A stretch of 64,000 nucleotides of DNA from the NCBI GenBank assembly GCA_026770025.1, contig JAMXDE010000004.1, positions 1,054,001 to 1,118,000 of the forward strand, in the 5' to 3' direction. The notes under the pieces were generated by a model that worked only from the letters and a program-made list of their open reading frames with translations, was not told the origin of the DNA and ran no database searches. This stretch comes from Craspedostauros australis. Its lineage: Eukaryota; Bacillariophyta; Bacillariophyceae; Mastogloiales; Achnanthaceae. Position numbers and translations under genes: made by a program. Below, piece after piece: positions 10,404 to 19,998 of this stretch (positions are counted from its first letter, which is position 1; every line of letters starts with the position of its first letter).

Positions 10404-11042
10404 GGTTTACTGATGATTGTGATGGTGGCAATGATTTGTAGAGGCTGGAGATTACTCTGCTCCACTCTACGCATGTGTGCTTGATGAATGCGATTGATGG
10501 ATGGAGAACGGATGGATACGATGGGTTGTTTGCGATTGTGGATGGCTGCTTCTGATTTTCGCGCCAAAATATCCGTGAATGAATGTCCGCAACGTGACTG
10601 GCGTTGTCGTCAACAGTTCTGTGGTTGTTTGACTTCTGCAGGTCGTGCACACCGCATTTCTCTGCTGTCCAGCGTTAGCATCATCAGTGCAAATGAGCAG
10701 CACCCGACAGCGTACTACTCTATGTTACAGGTCTTCTGCTCTACTTTCGTAAAGTCCTCCGATTGAAGTGGTGAACTCCTCTCTACTGTCTGCAGAGAGA
10801 ACCATCCCATGCAGACATCCTTGTGACTTTCAAGGAAAGATGAAAAGTTGTTGTTCGTATGACATCGGTGCACCTAGCCACTCGTATATTTCACCACTTC
10901 TTCCATCCTCCCTTCCAATGGCTATATGTTGTTTTTCGTAAAGTGTGTCGTAGATCATTGATGGATCGGTAACCCTGACCTGCAGTGACAGAAGCACGCA
11001 ACGAAATCCCCTGCGCCCACATACTGCTACGTGCTGATGCGC
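10404..11042. other. Promoter of RNase H2B and 3' flank of ABA4-like gene
   Basis: About 640 bp. Apart from the E2F-like site listed separately, nothing was recognised. Confidence 0.5.
10556..10569. promoter_or_regulatory. E2F-like site upstream of RNase H2B
   Basis: TTTTCGCGCCAAAA; the reverse strand reads TTTTGGCGCGAAAA, a full E2F consensus. It is about 155 bp upstream of the RNase H2B start codon. E2F/DP control of replication genes is established in plants and animals; its use here is inferred. Confidence 0.5.
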
Positions 11043-11804
11043 TCACAACTCGTCGGCTTCATTCTCCACGAACCCGCTGCCGGTGACCAAGCAAGTGACG
11101 AAATGCGCCAACAACCCCGGCGGCCCGATGAGGTTGGTGAGAAGGACGGAATGCCCCGTGAAGACGCCGCGCTTCAATCCGTCCAACCAGATCCAGCGTC
11201 CCACGAAGAGATCCCACGTGAGCACGTGCGGCCATTCCTCCGCGACGAAGTTTGGGTAATTCGTGACCATATTCATGAAGGCCGCCTGCGTGTCCTTGTC
11301 GAGATCGAAGACGTTGTTGAATTCGTCGAGGGGCGCCGTGAAATCGGACGCGATGACGACGGAGGCGACGACGATGGTGAAGTGGAGCAACGCGCATAGC
11401 AGAATGGCGTTGAGGGAACCCATGATCTGCTTCGTGATCTGTTTGTCGGGCAGGAGGGTGATGAGGAGCCAGAACGGCTGTGGTAGGAAGGTGGCGACAG
11501 CGAAGGCCGTGTGGATTGGTTCGGGCGAAACGCCAATGATTTCCATGACGGCATTGCGGTGCGTCGTGGATCTGGAATGGGTCCGAACGGGGTTGTCGCT
11601 GCTGACGTCATTGACGCGTTGTGATCTCGTGTGGAACGCGGGTGATGATTTCGCGAGTGCTGCAGAGTGGTGCTGAACTTTGTGCTGCAGCCGATGTTGT
11701 GATTGGAATGCGGTCACTCCGCTGACATTGTTGCCACAAGCAACAGCGATTGCAATCAGGATCGCAGCGGAAGGGATGGAACTGAACCGGCTGAAGAGCT
11801 GCAT
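11043..11804 (-). CDS. ABA4: ABA4-like (DUF4281) plastid membrane protein
   Basis: From the ATG at 11804 the protein has 253 residues. The first 32 residues form a signal peptide ending GVTA before Phe33 (FQSQ), the ASAFAP-type junction of diatom plastid import; a Ser/His-rich transit peptide follows. The mature part is a four-helix DUF4281 protein: PEPIHTAFAVATFLPQPFW, a hydrophobic helix near CALLHFTIVVASVVIAS, then WDLFVGRWIWLDG and LLTNLIGPPGLLAHF, all typical of Arabidopsis ABA4. ABA4 is needed for neoxanthin formation in plants. In diatoms a role in the xanthophyll (diadinoxanthin/fucoxanthin) branch is likely but inferred. The frame continues 30 codons upstream, but those codons are the CA-rich leader, and the signal peptide starts at 11804. 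Confidence 0.88.
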   Translation of the reverse strand: MQLFSRFSSIPSAAILIAIAVACGNNVSGVTAFQSQHRLQHKVQHHSAALAKSSPAFHTRSQRVNDVSSDNPVRTHSRSTTHRNAVMEIIGVSPEPIHTAFAVATFLPQPFWLLITLLPDKQITKQIMGSLNAILLCALLHFTIVVASVVIASDFTAPLDEFNNVFDLDKDTQAAFMNMVTNYPNFVAEEWPHVLTWDLFVGRWIWLDGLKRGVFTGHSVLLTNLIGPPGLLAHFVTCLVTGSGFVENEADEL

Positions 11805-12562
11805 CGTTGTAGCACTGGTGGGCGATTTCTTGTATGTTGTGATGTGTTGTGATGTGTTGTGTTGTGTTGTGCTTTGATCTGCTGTCGAGTGCATTCCATC
11901 TTGGCTTGCGCTTTGTTGGCAGATCTTGTGTGGCGCACATCTCCGGACAGACGAATGCCAATCAGAAAAGAAGCTGCGGCAATTTTGTCACAAAATGCAA
12001 TATGGACAGAGTGTGTAAAGTCCAATGGGTCGACTCGTGCTTTGTCTGTCGTCTTGCTTCGTCCGCAAGTACCGCAATGTTCGATAACATTCTTCGCATG
12101 ACCGCCGCGTTGACGCAGCGAAGGATCTTTGCAGGTGGCAACCGCAACGATGACAAGAAGAAGAAACCTTCGCCATCGTCGTGTGTATCTGGCACGAGAA
12201 TTCCACGAAGATGTTGCCACAACCGAAGGCGACCGCATCATCGTGAGACGCAGCCTTCATTCTCGTTGCATCCTCGTTGACTCGACAACTCGCGGGTTGG
12301 ATCAGAGCAATCCTTGCGACAGGAACTCTCGCAACAGCAGTTGAGTAGAGAGGACACACAGAGAGCTTCCACGTTGGTGGCCAAGCCATCGGACAAGAGA
12401 CAATACTCGTGTCAACGCAACACGACACGACATCACACAACATCACACGACAGACACTTGAGAACCGAAGCACGATCCAAGTGACCGCACACAATCACAC
12501 ACAAGAATCTGCCGTTGAGATTCTCGCGAAGGCGACCACAGCACAGCATAACACAACGCAAC
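11805..12562. other. Divergent promoter region (ABA4-like / sorting nexin)
   Basis: About 760 bp shared by two divergent genes. Both leaders are strings of CACAA/CATCACA units (for example 11830-11872 on the minus strand and 12410-12460 on the plus strand). No gene was found. Confidence 0.55.
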
Positions 12563-14959
12563 ATGACGACCACAAGCACCGCGGACACGTTGATGGCGTC
12601 GCTGATGATGTCAGGCGACGACGAAGCAACTGCCAACGGCGCAGCCGATAACGAGGAACGCAGCGACAGTCCCGACCAGGATCTCTTCGGAGACGTCCCT
12701 CTGGACGATGCCAAGCCAGCTCCGTTGTTCCAGGATGAGCCCGTTTCCAACGCGGTCACGAACGGCGCCAACCTGACACCACCCGTTGGAGTCGCTCCAC
12801 CGCTGACACCACCTCCATCGGTGCCGACCGCCATGGCTCCGCCTCCAGCTGCTGCGCCTCCACCGCCACAACCAGCAGCTGCGCCAACGCCTGAGCCTCA
12901 GTCCGGCTTGCTGGCCCAGAGCGGCCTCTTGGATGACCTGGTTGGGGGAGGGGATGGCACCCTTGGACTTGGGGCTGGGGATGCTGCCAACGGCGACGAC
13001 GACGATGATGGCGGTCTCTTCGCAGCAGTCGACAAGGAGGAGGAAGACAAGAGGCTGGCTGAGGAACAGAGGAAACGCAAGGAGCAGGAGGCAGCCGACC
13101 GATTGCGGAAGCAGCAGGAGGAGGCTGCCGCAGCGGCCGAACGTGCGCGTCTGGAGCAACAGCACCTTCAACAACAGCAACAACGACAGCAACAGCTCCT
13201 TCTCCAGCAGCAGCAACAGCAGCAGGCCGCCTTGATGCAGCAGAACCCAATGGCCATGTCCATGCCAGCGCCCATGATGAATCAGCAACAGCTCCAACCG
13301 CAGATGCAGCCGCAGCAGAATCCAATGATGCATTCCATGATGGCAGCAACGCCCACATCGGCTGCGACCCTCAACCAGAACATGCAGTCCATGACTTTGC
13401 ACAACCAGAATGCCGGCACCGTGGGTGGATTCTACCGCGATCATTCCGCGCAATCAAATGCTCGTCCTGGCGCATCGGCAACGCCAAGCAACTCCTACGC
13501 TCCGGCGCAGCAAAATATGATGGCCGCCAGCACACCCACTCTGCCATCTGCGAGCACCGGCAACTACTTCTACGCCACTCAACAGCAGCCGCAGCAACCA
13601 CAGCAGCAGCAGCAGCAGCAACAGTTCCGCGCATCCGTGACGCAGCCAACTGTCGGCCCAGGCACGACCACGGCGGGCATGTACAACGGCAACGGCAACA
13701 TGGGAATGGGCAGCATGGGCAAGCCGCGCAAATTCCTCATCACGAAGCCGCCCGAAGTCAACCCAAAATACATCCGAATAGCAGTCACCGAGCCCATGCT
13801 CATTCAGGAGTCAAACTTCCTCATCACGAAGCCACCCTACTGGTCCTACCAGATCACATCCACGTTGGCCAACAACGGTGGAACCTGGTTGGTGCGACGT
13901 CGATTCCGACACATCGTGGCATTCGAGGATCGGTTGCGACTGGACTGTCCCGGCAGCATCCTCCCGCCAAGACCGGAGAAGCACGCCACCCGCGCCATCG
14001 AGGAGGCCAGCGCGCAGCAGTCGCCAGAGTTCGCCCTGCAGCGAGCCAAGGAGATCGAGACCTACCTCAACCAGTGCGCCTGCCACCCCATCGCGGGACA
14101 TTCCTTCATCCTGCAGCTCTTCCTCGGCCTTCAGGATGACATCGGCACGGCCTGGCCCGAAGTCAGCAACAACGCTTTCACCAGGCTGGGTGCCAAGAGT
14201 GCCGGCATGTCCATCAAGGTGGCGGATTCTGTGCCCGGCAACATGACCGGCATGACACCGCACGAGTGGGAGGACCACGCCGACATCCTCGCCCTGCAAT
14301 CCTCCGAAGAACTGCGCATGGGAGCCGTCTCGCAGGCCGTGCCCAAGCTCGAGGGCACCGTCACCCTCATCCGCGACCACGGCGATATCGTGGGCGGCCT
14401 CGGCATGGAATACGCCAAGCTCTCCAAGATCGACGAGCAGAACGAGAAGCAGGCCAAGGAGATCATGTCGAACGGGTTGCTGCGCGATGCGCGGCGCACG
14501 AAGCGATTGGCGCTGGAGCTGTCGGCCGCCTTGGAACCATTCATGCTGCAGTACAAGCTCGTCAAGTACGAGAAGATGGCCTTCGGGGATCGCAAGGCGG
14601 CCCTGACGCGCAAGCTGAAGGAACGACGCGGCGCCGACTACCGCGCCACGCAGCTCATGCAGCAGCAGCGTCAGCTCCAGGTCTCGGGACAGTTCGGGGC
14701 CCTCGACAACTTGCAACGCGCCGCCATCCGCGGTGACGAGATGGCCATGGGTGCCGCCAGCGGTGCCGACGACGTCGCCGGGGTGCTGCGAGAAGAGGTC
14801 AATCGGGTGGCCTACAACCGTCGCAACGATTGGCAATCGAGCATGAAGAAGATCGCCATATCGTGCCGCGAGTCGCACAAGGAACGCCAGGCCATCTGGG
14901 AATCCACCTTGGAGGCGTTCAACACGGCCTTTCCCGAATTGCAGGATATGCCCAAGTAA
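12563..14959 (+). CDS. PX-BAR sorting nexin (SNX1/Vps5-like)
   Basis: An intron-free gene for 798 residues. The ATG at 12563 follows a CA-rich leader; the open frame from 12515 adds 16 unlikely residues. The first 400 residues are disordered, first acidic, then Pro/Ala, then Gln-rich (13130-13640, with runs of up to nine Gln). The PX domain spans about 400-525 and shows RRRFRHIVAFEDRL and the proline loop PGSILPPRP, which in the family bind PtdIns3P on endosomes. The rest (about 555-798) is an alpha-helical BAR/Vps5-type domain for dimerisation and membrane bending. By family, the protein would act in retromer-linked endosome-to-Golgi sorting. The long disordered N-terminus is unusual in size. 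Membership of a true SNX1/2 group rather than another SNX-BAR is inferred. Confidence 0.87.
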   Translation: MTTTSTADTLMASLMMSGDDEATANGAADNEERSDSPDQDLFGDVPLDDAKPAPLFQDEPVSNAVTNGANLTPPVGVAPPLTPPPSVPTAMAPPPAAAPPPPQPAAAPTPEPQSGLLAQSGLLDDLVGGGDGTLGLGAGDAANGDDDDDGGLFAAVDKEEEDKRLAEEQRKRKEQEAADRLRKQQEEAAAAAERARLEQQHLQQQQQRQQQLLLQQQQQQQAALMQQNPMAMSMPAPMMNQQQLQPQMQPQQNPMMHSMMAATPTSAATLNQNMQSMTLHNQNAGTVGGFYRDHSAQSNARPGASATPSNSYAPAQQNMMAASTPTLPSASTGNYFYATQQQPQQPQQQQQQQQFRASVTQPTVGPGTTTAGMYNGNGNMGMGSMGKPRKFLITKPPEVNPKYIRIAVTEPMLIQESNFLITKPPYWSYQITSTLANNGGTWLVRRRFRHIVAFEDRLRLDCPGSILPPRPEKHATRAIEEASAQQSPEFALQRAKEIETYLNQCACHPIAGHSFILQLFLGLQDDIGTAWPEVSNNAFTRLGAKSAGMSIKVADSVPGNMTGMTPHEWEDHADILALQSSEELRMGAVSQAVPKLEGTVTLIRDHGDIVGGLGMEYAKLSKIDEQNEKQAKEIMSNGLLRDARRTKRLALELSAALEPFMLQYKLVKYEKMAFGDRKAALTRKLKERRGADYRATQLMQQQRQLQVSGQFGALDNLQRAAIRGDEMAMGAASGADDVAGVLREEVNRVAYNRRNDWQSSMKKIAISCRESHKERQAIWESTLEAFNTAFPELQDMPK

Positions 14960-15264
14960 ATCCACGGTGCTCTCCAGCAGGCACACAAGCGATGCACAGC
15001 ACAAGAAAAATACAGCCACAGCAAAATGATGATCTTGTGAATACTCAACGATGAAACGAAATACTACGAGTGTTACTAACCACATAAAACAGAATGATGA
15101 AGACCATCGAGTTATGAGAGTGTACGAGTGTGTGGCCGTGTCATCTTGGTGCTTGTGTTTCATCACACTGTCCTGATCTTCTCTCATCTGGGCTCGCACA
15201 ATGATTCTCTGGAATGGAATACCTCACTCCGATACTCTCCGGAGAGTGCAGACGCCCTGATCGA
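14960..15264. other. Convergent intergenic region
   Basis: About 305 bp between the stops of two converging genes; nothing recognised. Confidence 0.5.
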
Positions 15265-15552
15265 CTACAGCTCGGAGGCCGTACCATCATCCGCGACATC
15301 GCCCGCGGCCTGCCGAATGCCCTCGATGACTCCGCTGACAAAGACCCCCACGTAAAGGAGGAAGGCCAGGCCCGATATGCAACCGAATATCTGAAAGGCG
15401 GCACGTTCCCAAGCGTTGAGCATGTAAAGGCCCGTCCACAGATGGATGCGGTAGATCGTGGTCTGCAGCCACGAGTCCGTCTTGGCATCGCGGCACATCA
15501 CGTCCGTGTTGTGATTCGTCAGCTTCTTGTTACGGCGTTGCGTTGATGACAT
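15265..15552 (-). CDS. Serine palmitoyltransferase small-subunit-like protein
   Basis: A protein of 95 residues. Residues 34-75 match the ssSPT family of animals and plants: YRIHLWTGLYMLNAWERAAF, with the hallmark YMLxxWER (43-50), then a single transmembrane helix (about 52-72). These subunits bind the LCB1/LCB2 heterodimer in the ER, boost sphingoid base synthesis and set acyl-CoA choice. The hydrophilic first 25 residues and the short acidic tail are not conserved. The ATG at 15552 is the only in-frame start before the motif and follows a CA-rich leader. Genes this small are often missed in diatom annotations. Confidence 0.75.
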   Translation of the reverse strand: MSSTQRRNKKLTNHNTDVMCRDAKTDSWLQTTIYRIHLWTGLYMLNAWERAAFQIFGCISGLAFLLYVGVFVSGVIEGIRQAAGDVADDGTASEL

Positions 15553-16316
15553 TGTGGATTGCGCTTGTGGTTGTGTCAGTGCTTTGTCAGTATTGTTTCT
15601 GCTCTATTGTTTGCGCGAGTGCGTGTCTTGGAGGCACACCAAGGAATGCGGATGGAAGCTGTGGCTGCGAACGGCGGTTGCTGAAGGGTCTGCTCTGCAA
15701 GGTGGATGCGGGAAGAGTCAGAAGGTGTCGTGAAAGAAAGGATGATGGACGCGATGTCGAGCGTTGGTGGGAACAGTGTGAGTCGTCGGGTCTTGCTCTG
15801 TGTGAACTTGATCTGAGTTGGCTTGACTTGACGTTGACTTGCTTGTTTGTGTTTTGCGTGAGTTGGAAGTCGAAGTCGATCGTGGTTTTGCGTTTGTCGA
15901 CAACAATGCTGTTGCATCGGGAGGTACGGTGAAACAACATTTCATGAACAAACGAATGTGTCCAAACCAAGAAAATCGTTTGGGTCGAATCGTGTTTCGA
16001 GTGGATTCGTGCTTCTTGCACGACCGAACTGATTCACGGCCAACAAACATCGCCTCTCCACAACGCGGCAGAACGCGCACAAACGAAACACCATGACGAG
16101 AATTCATCCACACGAACGACCGTTTGGCTTCGACTTTGTTTCCTCATTTGCAGAGACCGTATCTCATTTCGCCACAATCCGACAGATTGTACTTGCAACT
16201 ACCGTATCCAACCACACCCTGCATCAAGCGCATCCATCGAGAACAGAGAGCACTTACATCTCACACACAGACTTACATTGCCTACGCACATTGCCCATAC
16301 ACAAGAAACAGACAAG
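15553..16316. other. Divergent promoter region (SPT subunit / CHMP1)
   Basis: About 760 bp between divergent starts. Small frames overlap on both strands without domains. The last 100 bp before the CHMP1 ATG are CA/ACA-rich, as in other leaders here. Confidence 0.5.
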
Positions 16317-17187
16317 ATGGGAAACAAGGTCTCGCTAGAAGATGAAATGATCAACTTGCGCATGACGAGCAAGCAGATGCTGCGCTCGGCGAAGAAATGC
16401 GAGAAGAATGAAAAGGCAGCGTTGGCGAAGCTCAAGAAGGTCAGCAACAGGAGACTCCATGCAATAGACAGCAATGCAATGCAATGGCACTTGCCCCGTT
16501 CGGCAGATGGAAGAGCGTGCGATGACCCGTTCGAAGTGCTTCGCCTCAGCTTTTGATCGCACACCATGATTCTCCCAACAATTCTGCCCAAAACACTTGA
16601 TTCGTGCTTCTCACCCCTGCTTCACCCTTCCATTCCAACCAACACGCACCATCGAAATGCACACTTCTGCCCTACTCTACTACTCGACGCAGGCCATCCA
16701 ACAAGGCAACCAGGAAGGCGCCCGAATTTACGGACAGGACGCCATACGAGAAAAGAACCAGGCCCTCAACCATTTACGCATGTCGTCACGCATCGACGCC
16801 TGCAGCTCGCGCATCGAGACGGCCGTGCGGATGGGGCAACTCACGAAGGGCATGCAAGGCGTCGTCAAGGGCATGGACAAGGGACTGGCCGCCATGGATG
16901 TTGACAAGATATCGAAGATCATGGACAAGTTCGAGCAGCAGTTTGAAAACCTCGACGTCAAGACGCAGTACATGGAAGGCGCCATGAACGCCACGACGGC
17001 CACCGCGACGCCCGTCGATCAGGTCGACGAGCTCATTGGCAAGGTGGCGGATGATAACAATCTGCAGCTGGGCGCGGCCTTTAATGACGCCGGGCCTGTG
17101 GGACGCAAGACGCCGGCCGCCAAAAATCCAGTGGAGGAAGAGAAGGACAGCCTCCAAGCGCGGTTGGAAAATCTGAAGAATCCATAG
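16317..17187 (+). CDS. CHMP1: ESCRT-III subunit CHMP1 (Did2/Vps46)
   Basis: Two exons, 16317..16439 and 16693..17187, give 205 residues, the usual size. The intron is 253 bp (GTCAGC to CGCAG, phase 0). Exon 1 encodes the basic first helix (MGNKVSLEDEMINLRMTSKQ). Exon 2 carries the core helices (QGNQEGARIYGQDAIREKNQ, then RMSSRIDACSSRI) and the acidic regulatory part. The C-terminus is a MIM1 motif, SLQARLENLKNP, which binds MIT domains of Vps4 and partners. CHMP1 acts late in membrane scission at endosomes, the cytokinetic bridge and the nuclear envelope. Residues match CHMP1 better than CHMP2 or CHMP3 throughout. Confidence 0.93.
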
Positions 17188-17461
17188 ACAGGAGCAGAGC
17201 ACAGTAAACGGGTCTCGTGCTCGTTCATTCACTCTCTGCCATGCCACTACCATGCCACTACCACGCATGCACAAAATTGCAACAACGACAACAACAATAA
17301 AACAACTCAAAGAAATCGCCGTCAAACGATGGTAGAACAGTGACAACTGACACGTGTACGAGTATTGCGAGAGGACGATGGTAGCATCCAATCGTTGTAG
17401 CTTTGAATTGTAAGAGTATTGTCTTCGTCTGAGCAATGAAATCTCCAACTTGCCCACAAAC

Positions 17462-19555
17462 TCATGCCATTCTCGCCTGCTTGTTCGTCGGCGTCGGCGA
17501 CGACGAGCCTACCAACCTCATGGGCGGAACGGTCGGCGCGCGCTCGACTACAGCGTCGCACGACACCGCCAACGTCTCGCCATGCTGGATCGTCACAAAG
17601 TTCTCCTTCATTTTGAGATGCTCCTGCAATTCCTTGGGCGGGGCCGACATGCCTTCCTCGCTCAACGCGAAGGTCCCCCAGTGGATGCCGACGCTTTGCT
17701 TGGCGCGGATATCGCGATGAATGCGCACGGCCTCCATGGGGTTGACGTGGGAATCCTTCATCATGTAGTCCGGTTCGTAGGCACCGATCGGGATGGCCGC
17801 CAAATCGAATCCACCGAGCGCGTCGCCGATCTGGCGGAATAGGGGGAATTCGTTCTGCGGGTAGGCCGTGTCACCGCAAAAGAAGAACGAGGATTGGTCC
17901 TTGAATGCGAAGGATGCCCATAGCCTGATGTTGCGGTCCATCATGGTCCGGCTCGCCCAGTGCTGGACTGGGCAGCATGTGATCGTCATGCAATTGTTGT
18001 ATGCGGTATCATCGTTGGCAGTTCCGTTCGCATCAACAATCTCGAAAACATCACTTTGATCATCATTCACGCTGTTGCTTCTGCCGGTGCTTTTGCTCGT
18101 CTTGTCGTTCGATCCAGCATCGTTCATAGATTCAATCGAGACGACTTCGATGGTTGGGCCTTTCCGTAGCTTGGCCTGCTGCCACCATTCCAACTCCAGG
18201 ACATTTTGAATGCCGCACTTTTCGTCCAGCCATTGCTTGATCCCCAACGGGACCACCCACAATTGAACACGATCCTTGAGCTGCAGGATGCTGTTTTCAT
18301 CCATATGATCGTAATGATCATGCGATATGCAAGCGATATCGATCTTCGCATCTTCGTTTTCATATAGCTTACGACAATGTTCTGCGAGCTGATCTATGGA
18401 ATGAGATGGGGGCACATCGCGCGACACACCGATTGGCATGTTCTGGAAAGGCGAGGCGCGCAGGCTGAAGATGGGATCCGTGAGGATGGTCCAGTCGTTC
18501 GATGGCGACGATCGGCATTCCATCTGCACCCAGCATGTGGAATGGCCGATCCACGTGTAATGGATGGAGTCCTCACTGTCACTCGTGGAAGATGGGAGCG
18601 GCAAGGACTTGATTTTCGATTGCTCGTGCGCCTTGGGATCGGCAATCCAGGGAAGACGCGGCGTCAATGATGCCAAAACACTGCGCTCCTTGAGGTTTCG
18701 GAATAAGCGAGCCATCCTCCATGTCATGATCGTGGACAGCGAGTGAATGCCGTTGGTGGATTGAGAATGCCAAGGATTGACGAAACGGCCGGTGCTGTCG
18801 CGCGATGCCAAAGGACGCCCAGTCCTGGCATCGAACCATGTTGGCTGGGTGTATTCATCGAGCTGAACCTTGCGGTAATACTTTGCCTGCGCCCATTGGA
18901 TGCGGTTCTTGAAGTAGGCTCTGATGCGCTCCCTCCATCGAATTCGTCGATTCGCTAGCGGTACAGGCAGTGGGGACGACGACGACGACAGCGATGGTTG
19001 CAATGCCTTCGAGTCCGGTTTCGTTTTTGCTTTGGACAACGATGGCGCCGCCGACGATGAAAGGGACGGCAAAGACGCCGAGAGCGATGACGAAAGCGAC
19101 GATAGAGACGATGACCGCGCGGCCTTGAATTGATTGAGCAGCTTCGACAAGCGCTGCAGCTTGCGCCGCTTCCTGAACTTGCGGTACCGTTGCTTGGCAG
19201 AAGAGTAGTTGGTGAGCAAGTTGGCTGCTTTCTCTCTGTACCTATAGAGCACGAGCTTGCGTGCCTTGCGTGACGAAACACGCAGCCTCTGCATGGCAAG
19301 CTCCACACGGATCGTCGTGGGCTTCGCCTTGAGCCACCACCGCTTGGTGCGTTCCTTGAAGTCCACCCAGGACGTTGGAAAGAAGATGTACTGCCTCGTC
19401 TGCTGCGACATGATCAACGATGGTGGCGGAGCCAGTGCTCGTCGAAGCCTCATTGTGGACGTCAATGTGGTCGATATTGACGTCAGGAGAGCCATGTTGT
19501 TCCGTCGCAGCGCACTGCTTGATATCGTGCGACTATGGTGGCACATGGAAAGCAT
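17462..19555 (-). CDS. NAPE-PLD-like metallo-beta-lactamase phospholipase
   Basis: The first ATG of the frame is at 19555 (about 697 residues); the frame extends to 19666 only through a TTG. The C-terminal 400 residues match NAPE-hydrolysing phospholipase D: GHSTCWVQM, LTDPIFSLRASPFQNM, the metal site SHDHYDHMD, LEWWQQ, CPVQHWASRTMMD, GDTAYP, FDLAAIPIGAYEP and IHWGTFAL. The family cleaves N-acylphosphatidylethanolamine at membranes, using two zinc ions. All metal ligands appear present. The N-terminal 300 residues are very basic, with Arg/Lys-rich helices and a Ser-rich linker. From Met at 19495 they resemble a mitochondrial or plastid presequence, but targeting is unsure. A 40-residue polar insertion (Ser/Asn/Asp-rich) sits inside the fold before the CPVQHW motif. 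It lies head-to-head with the Rsm22 copy A gene. Confidence 0.87.
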   Translation of the reverse strand: MLSMCHHSRTISSSALRRNNMALLTSISTTLTSTMRLRRALAPPPSLIMSQQTRQYIFFPTSWVDFKERTKRWWLKAKPTTIRVELAMQRLRVSSRKARKLVLYRYREKAANLLTNYSSAKQRYRKFRKRRKLQRLSKLLNQFKAARSSSLSSLSSSLSASLPSLSSSAAPSLSKAKTKPDSKALQPSLSSSSSPLPVPLANRRIRWRERIRAYFKNRIQWAQAKYYRKVQLDEYTQPTWFDARTGRPLASRDSTGRFVNPWHSQSTNGIHSLSTIMTWRMARLFRNLKERSVLASLTPRLPWIADPKAHEQSKIKSLPLPSSTSDSEDSIHYTWIGHSTCWVQMECRSSPSNDWTILTDPIFSLRASPFQNMPIGVSRDVPPSHSIDQLAEHCRKLYENEDAKIDIACISHDHYDHMDENSILQLKDRVQLWVVPLGIKQWLDEKCGIQNVLELEWWQQAKLRKGPTIEVVSIESMNDAGSNDKTSKSTGRSNSVNDDQSDVFEIVDANGTANDDTAYNNCMTITCCPVQHWASRTMMDRNIRLWASFAFKDQSSFFFCGDTAYPQNEFPLFRQIGDALGGFDLAAIPIGAYEPDYMMKDSHVNPMEAVRIHRDIRAKQSVGIHWGTFALSEEGMSAPPKELQEHLKMKENFVTIQHGETLAVSCDAVVERAPTVPPMRLVGSSSPTPTNKQARMA

Positions 19556-19998
19556 GGGGACAGACGAAGCCGATGGCGCGGTTGCAAGTCTACTACGACT
19601 ACGACTAGTCGTATGACTACGAGGAGCTACTGTTGTGGTTCCTGCTTCATGTCTGATGCCCACCAACGACCGACTTGTCGAATCCTTCTTGGTGGTTGTT
19701 TTGTGTCTTGGACAATTTCAAAAGTCGGCAGACAGATCGCTTCTTTCGTACGATTCACTCGATCAATACATCACCATTCATTCATTCGTGCGTGACTTGA
19801 ATCCCGAACCACATCAAGAAATCCAACAACGAACGAGAACGCTGCGTTTGGCGCCACAACACGAAGATCGTTGCCACCACCACCGAAGCGCAAATACATC
19901 TCACTCAGCTCAACCTCCCACACTCTGCAGACCGCGTCCATCTCTACAAGGTGATCAGGACCGCAAAAGGAACAACTCCAACCACGACAAAGAACCCA
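19556..19998. other. Divergent promoter; left edge of the duplicated block
   Basis: About 440 bp between divergent genes. Similarity to the second copy begins near 19749, so roughly 250 bp of the Rsm22 promoter are part of the duplicated unit. A TTTGGCGCCA element near 19847 is kept in both copies. Confidence 0.55.

Noticed and set aside
13811-15199. 462-codon antisense frame over the sorting nexin
   Set aside because: No motif; composition is that expected opposite a biased gene.
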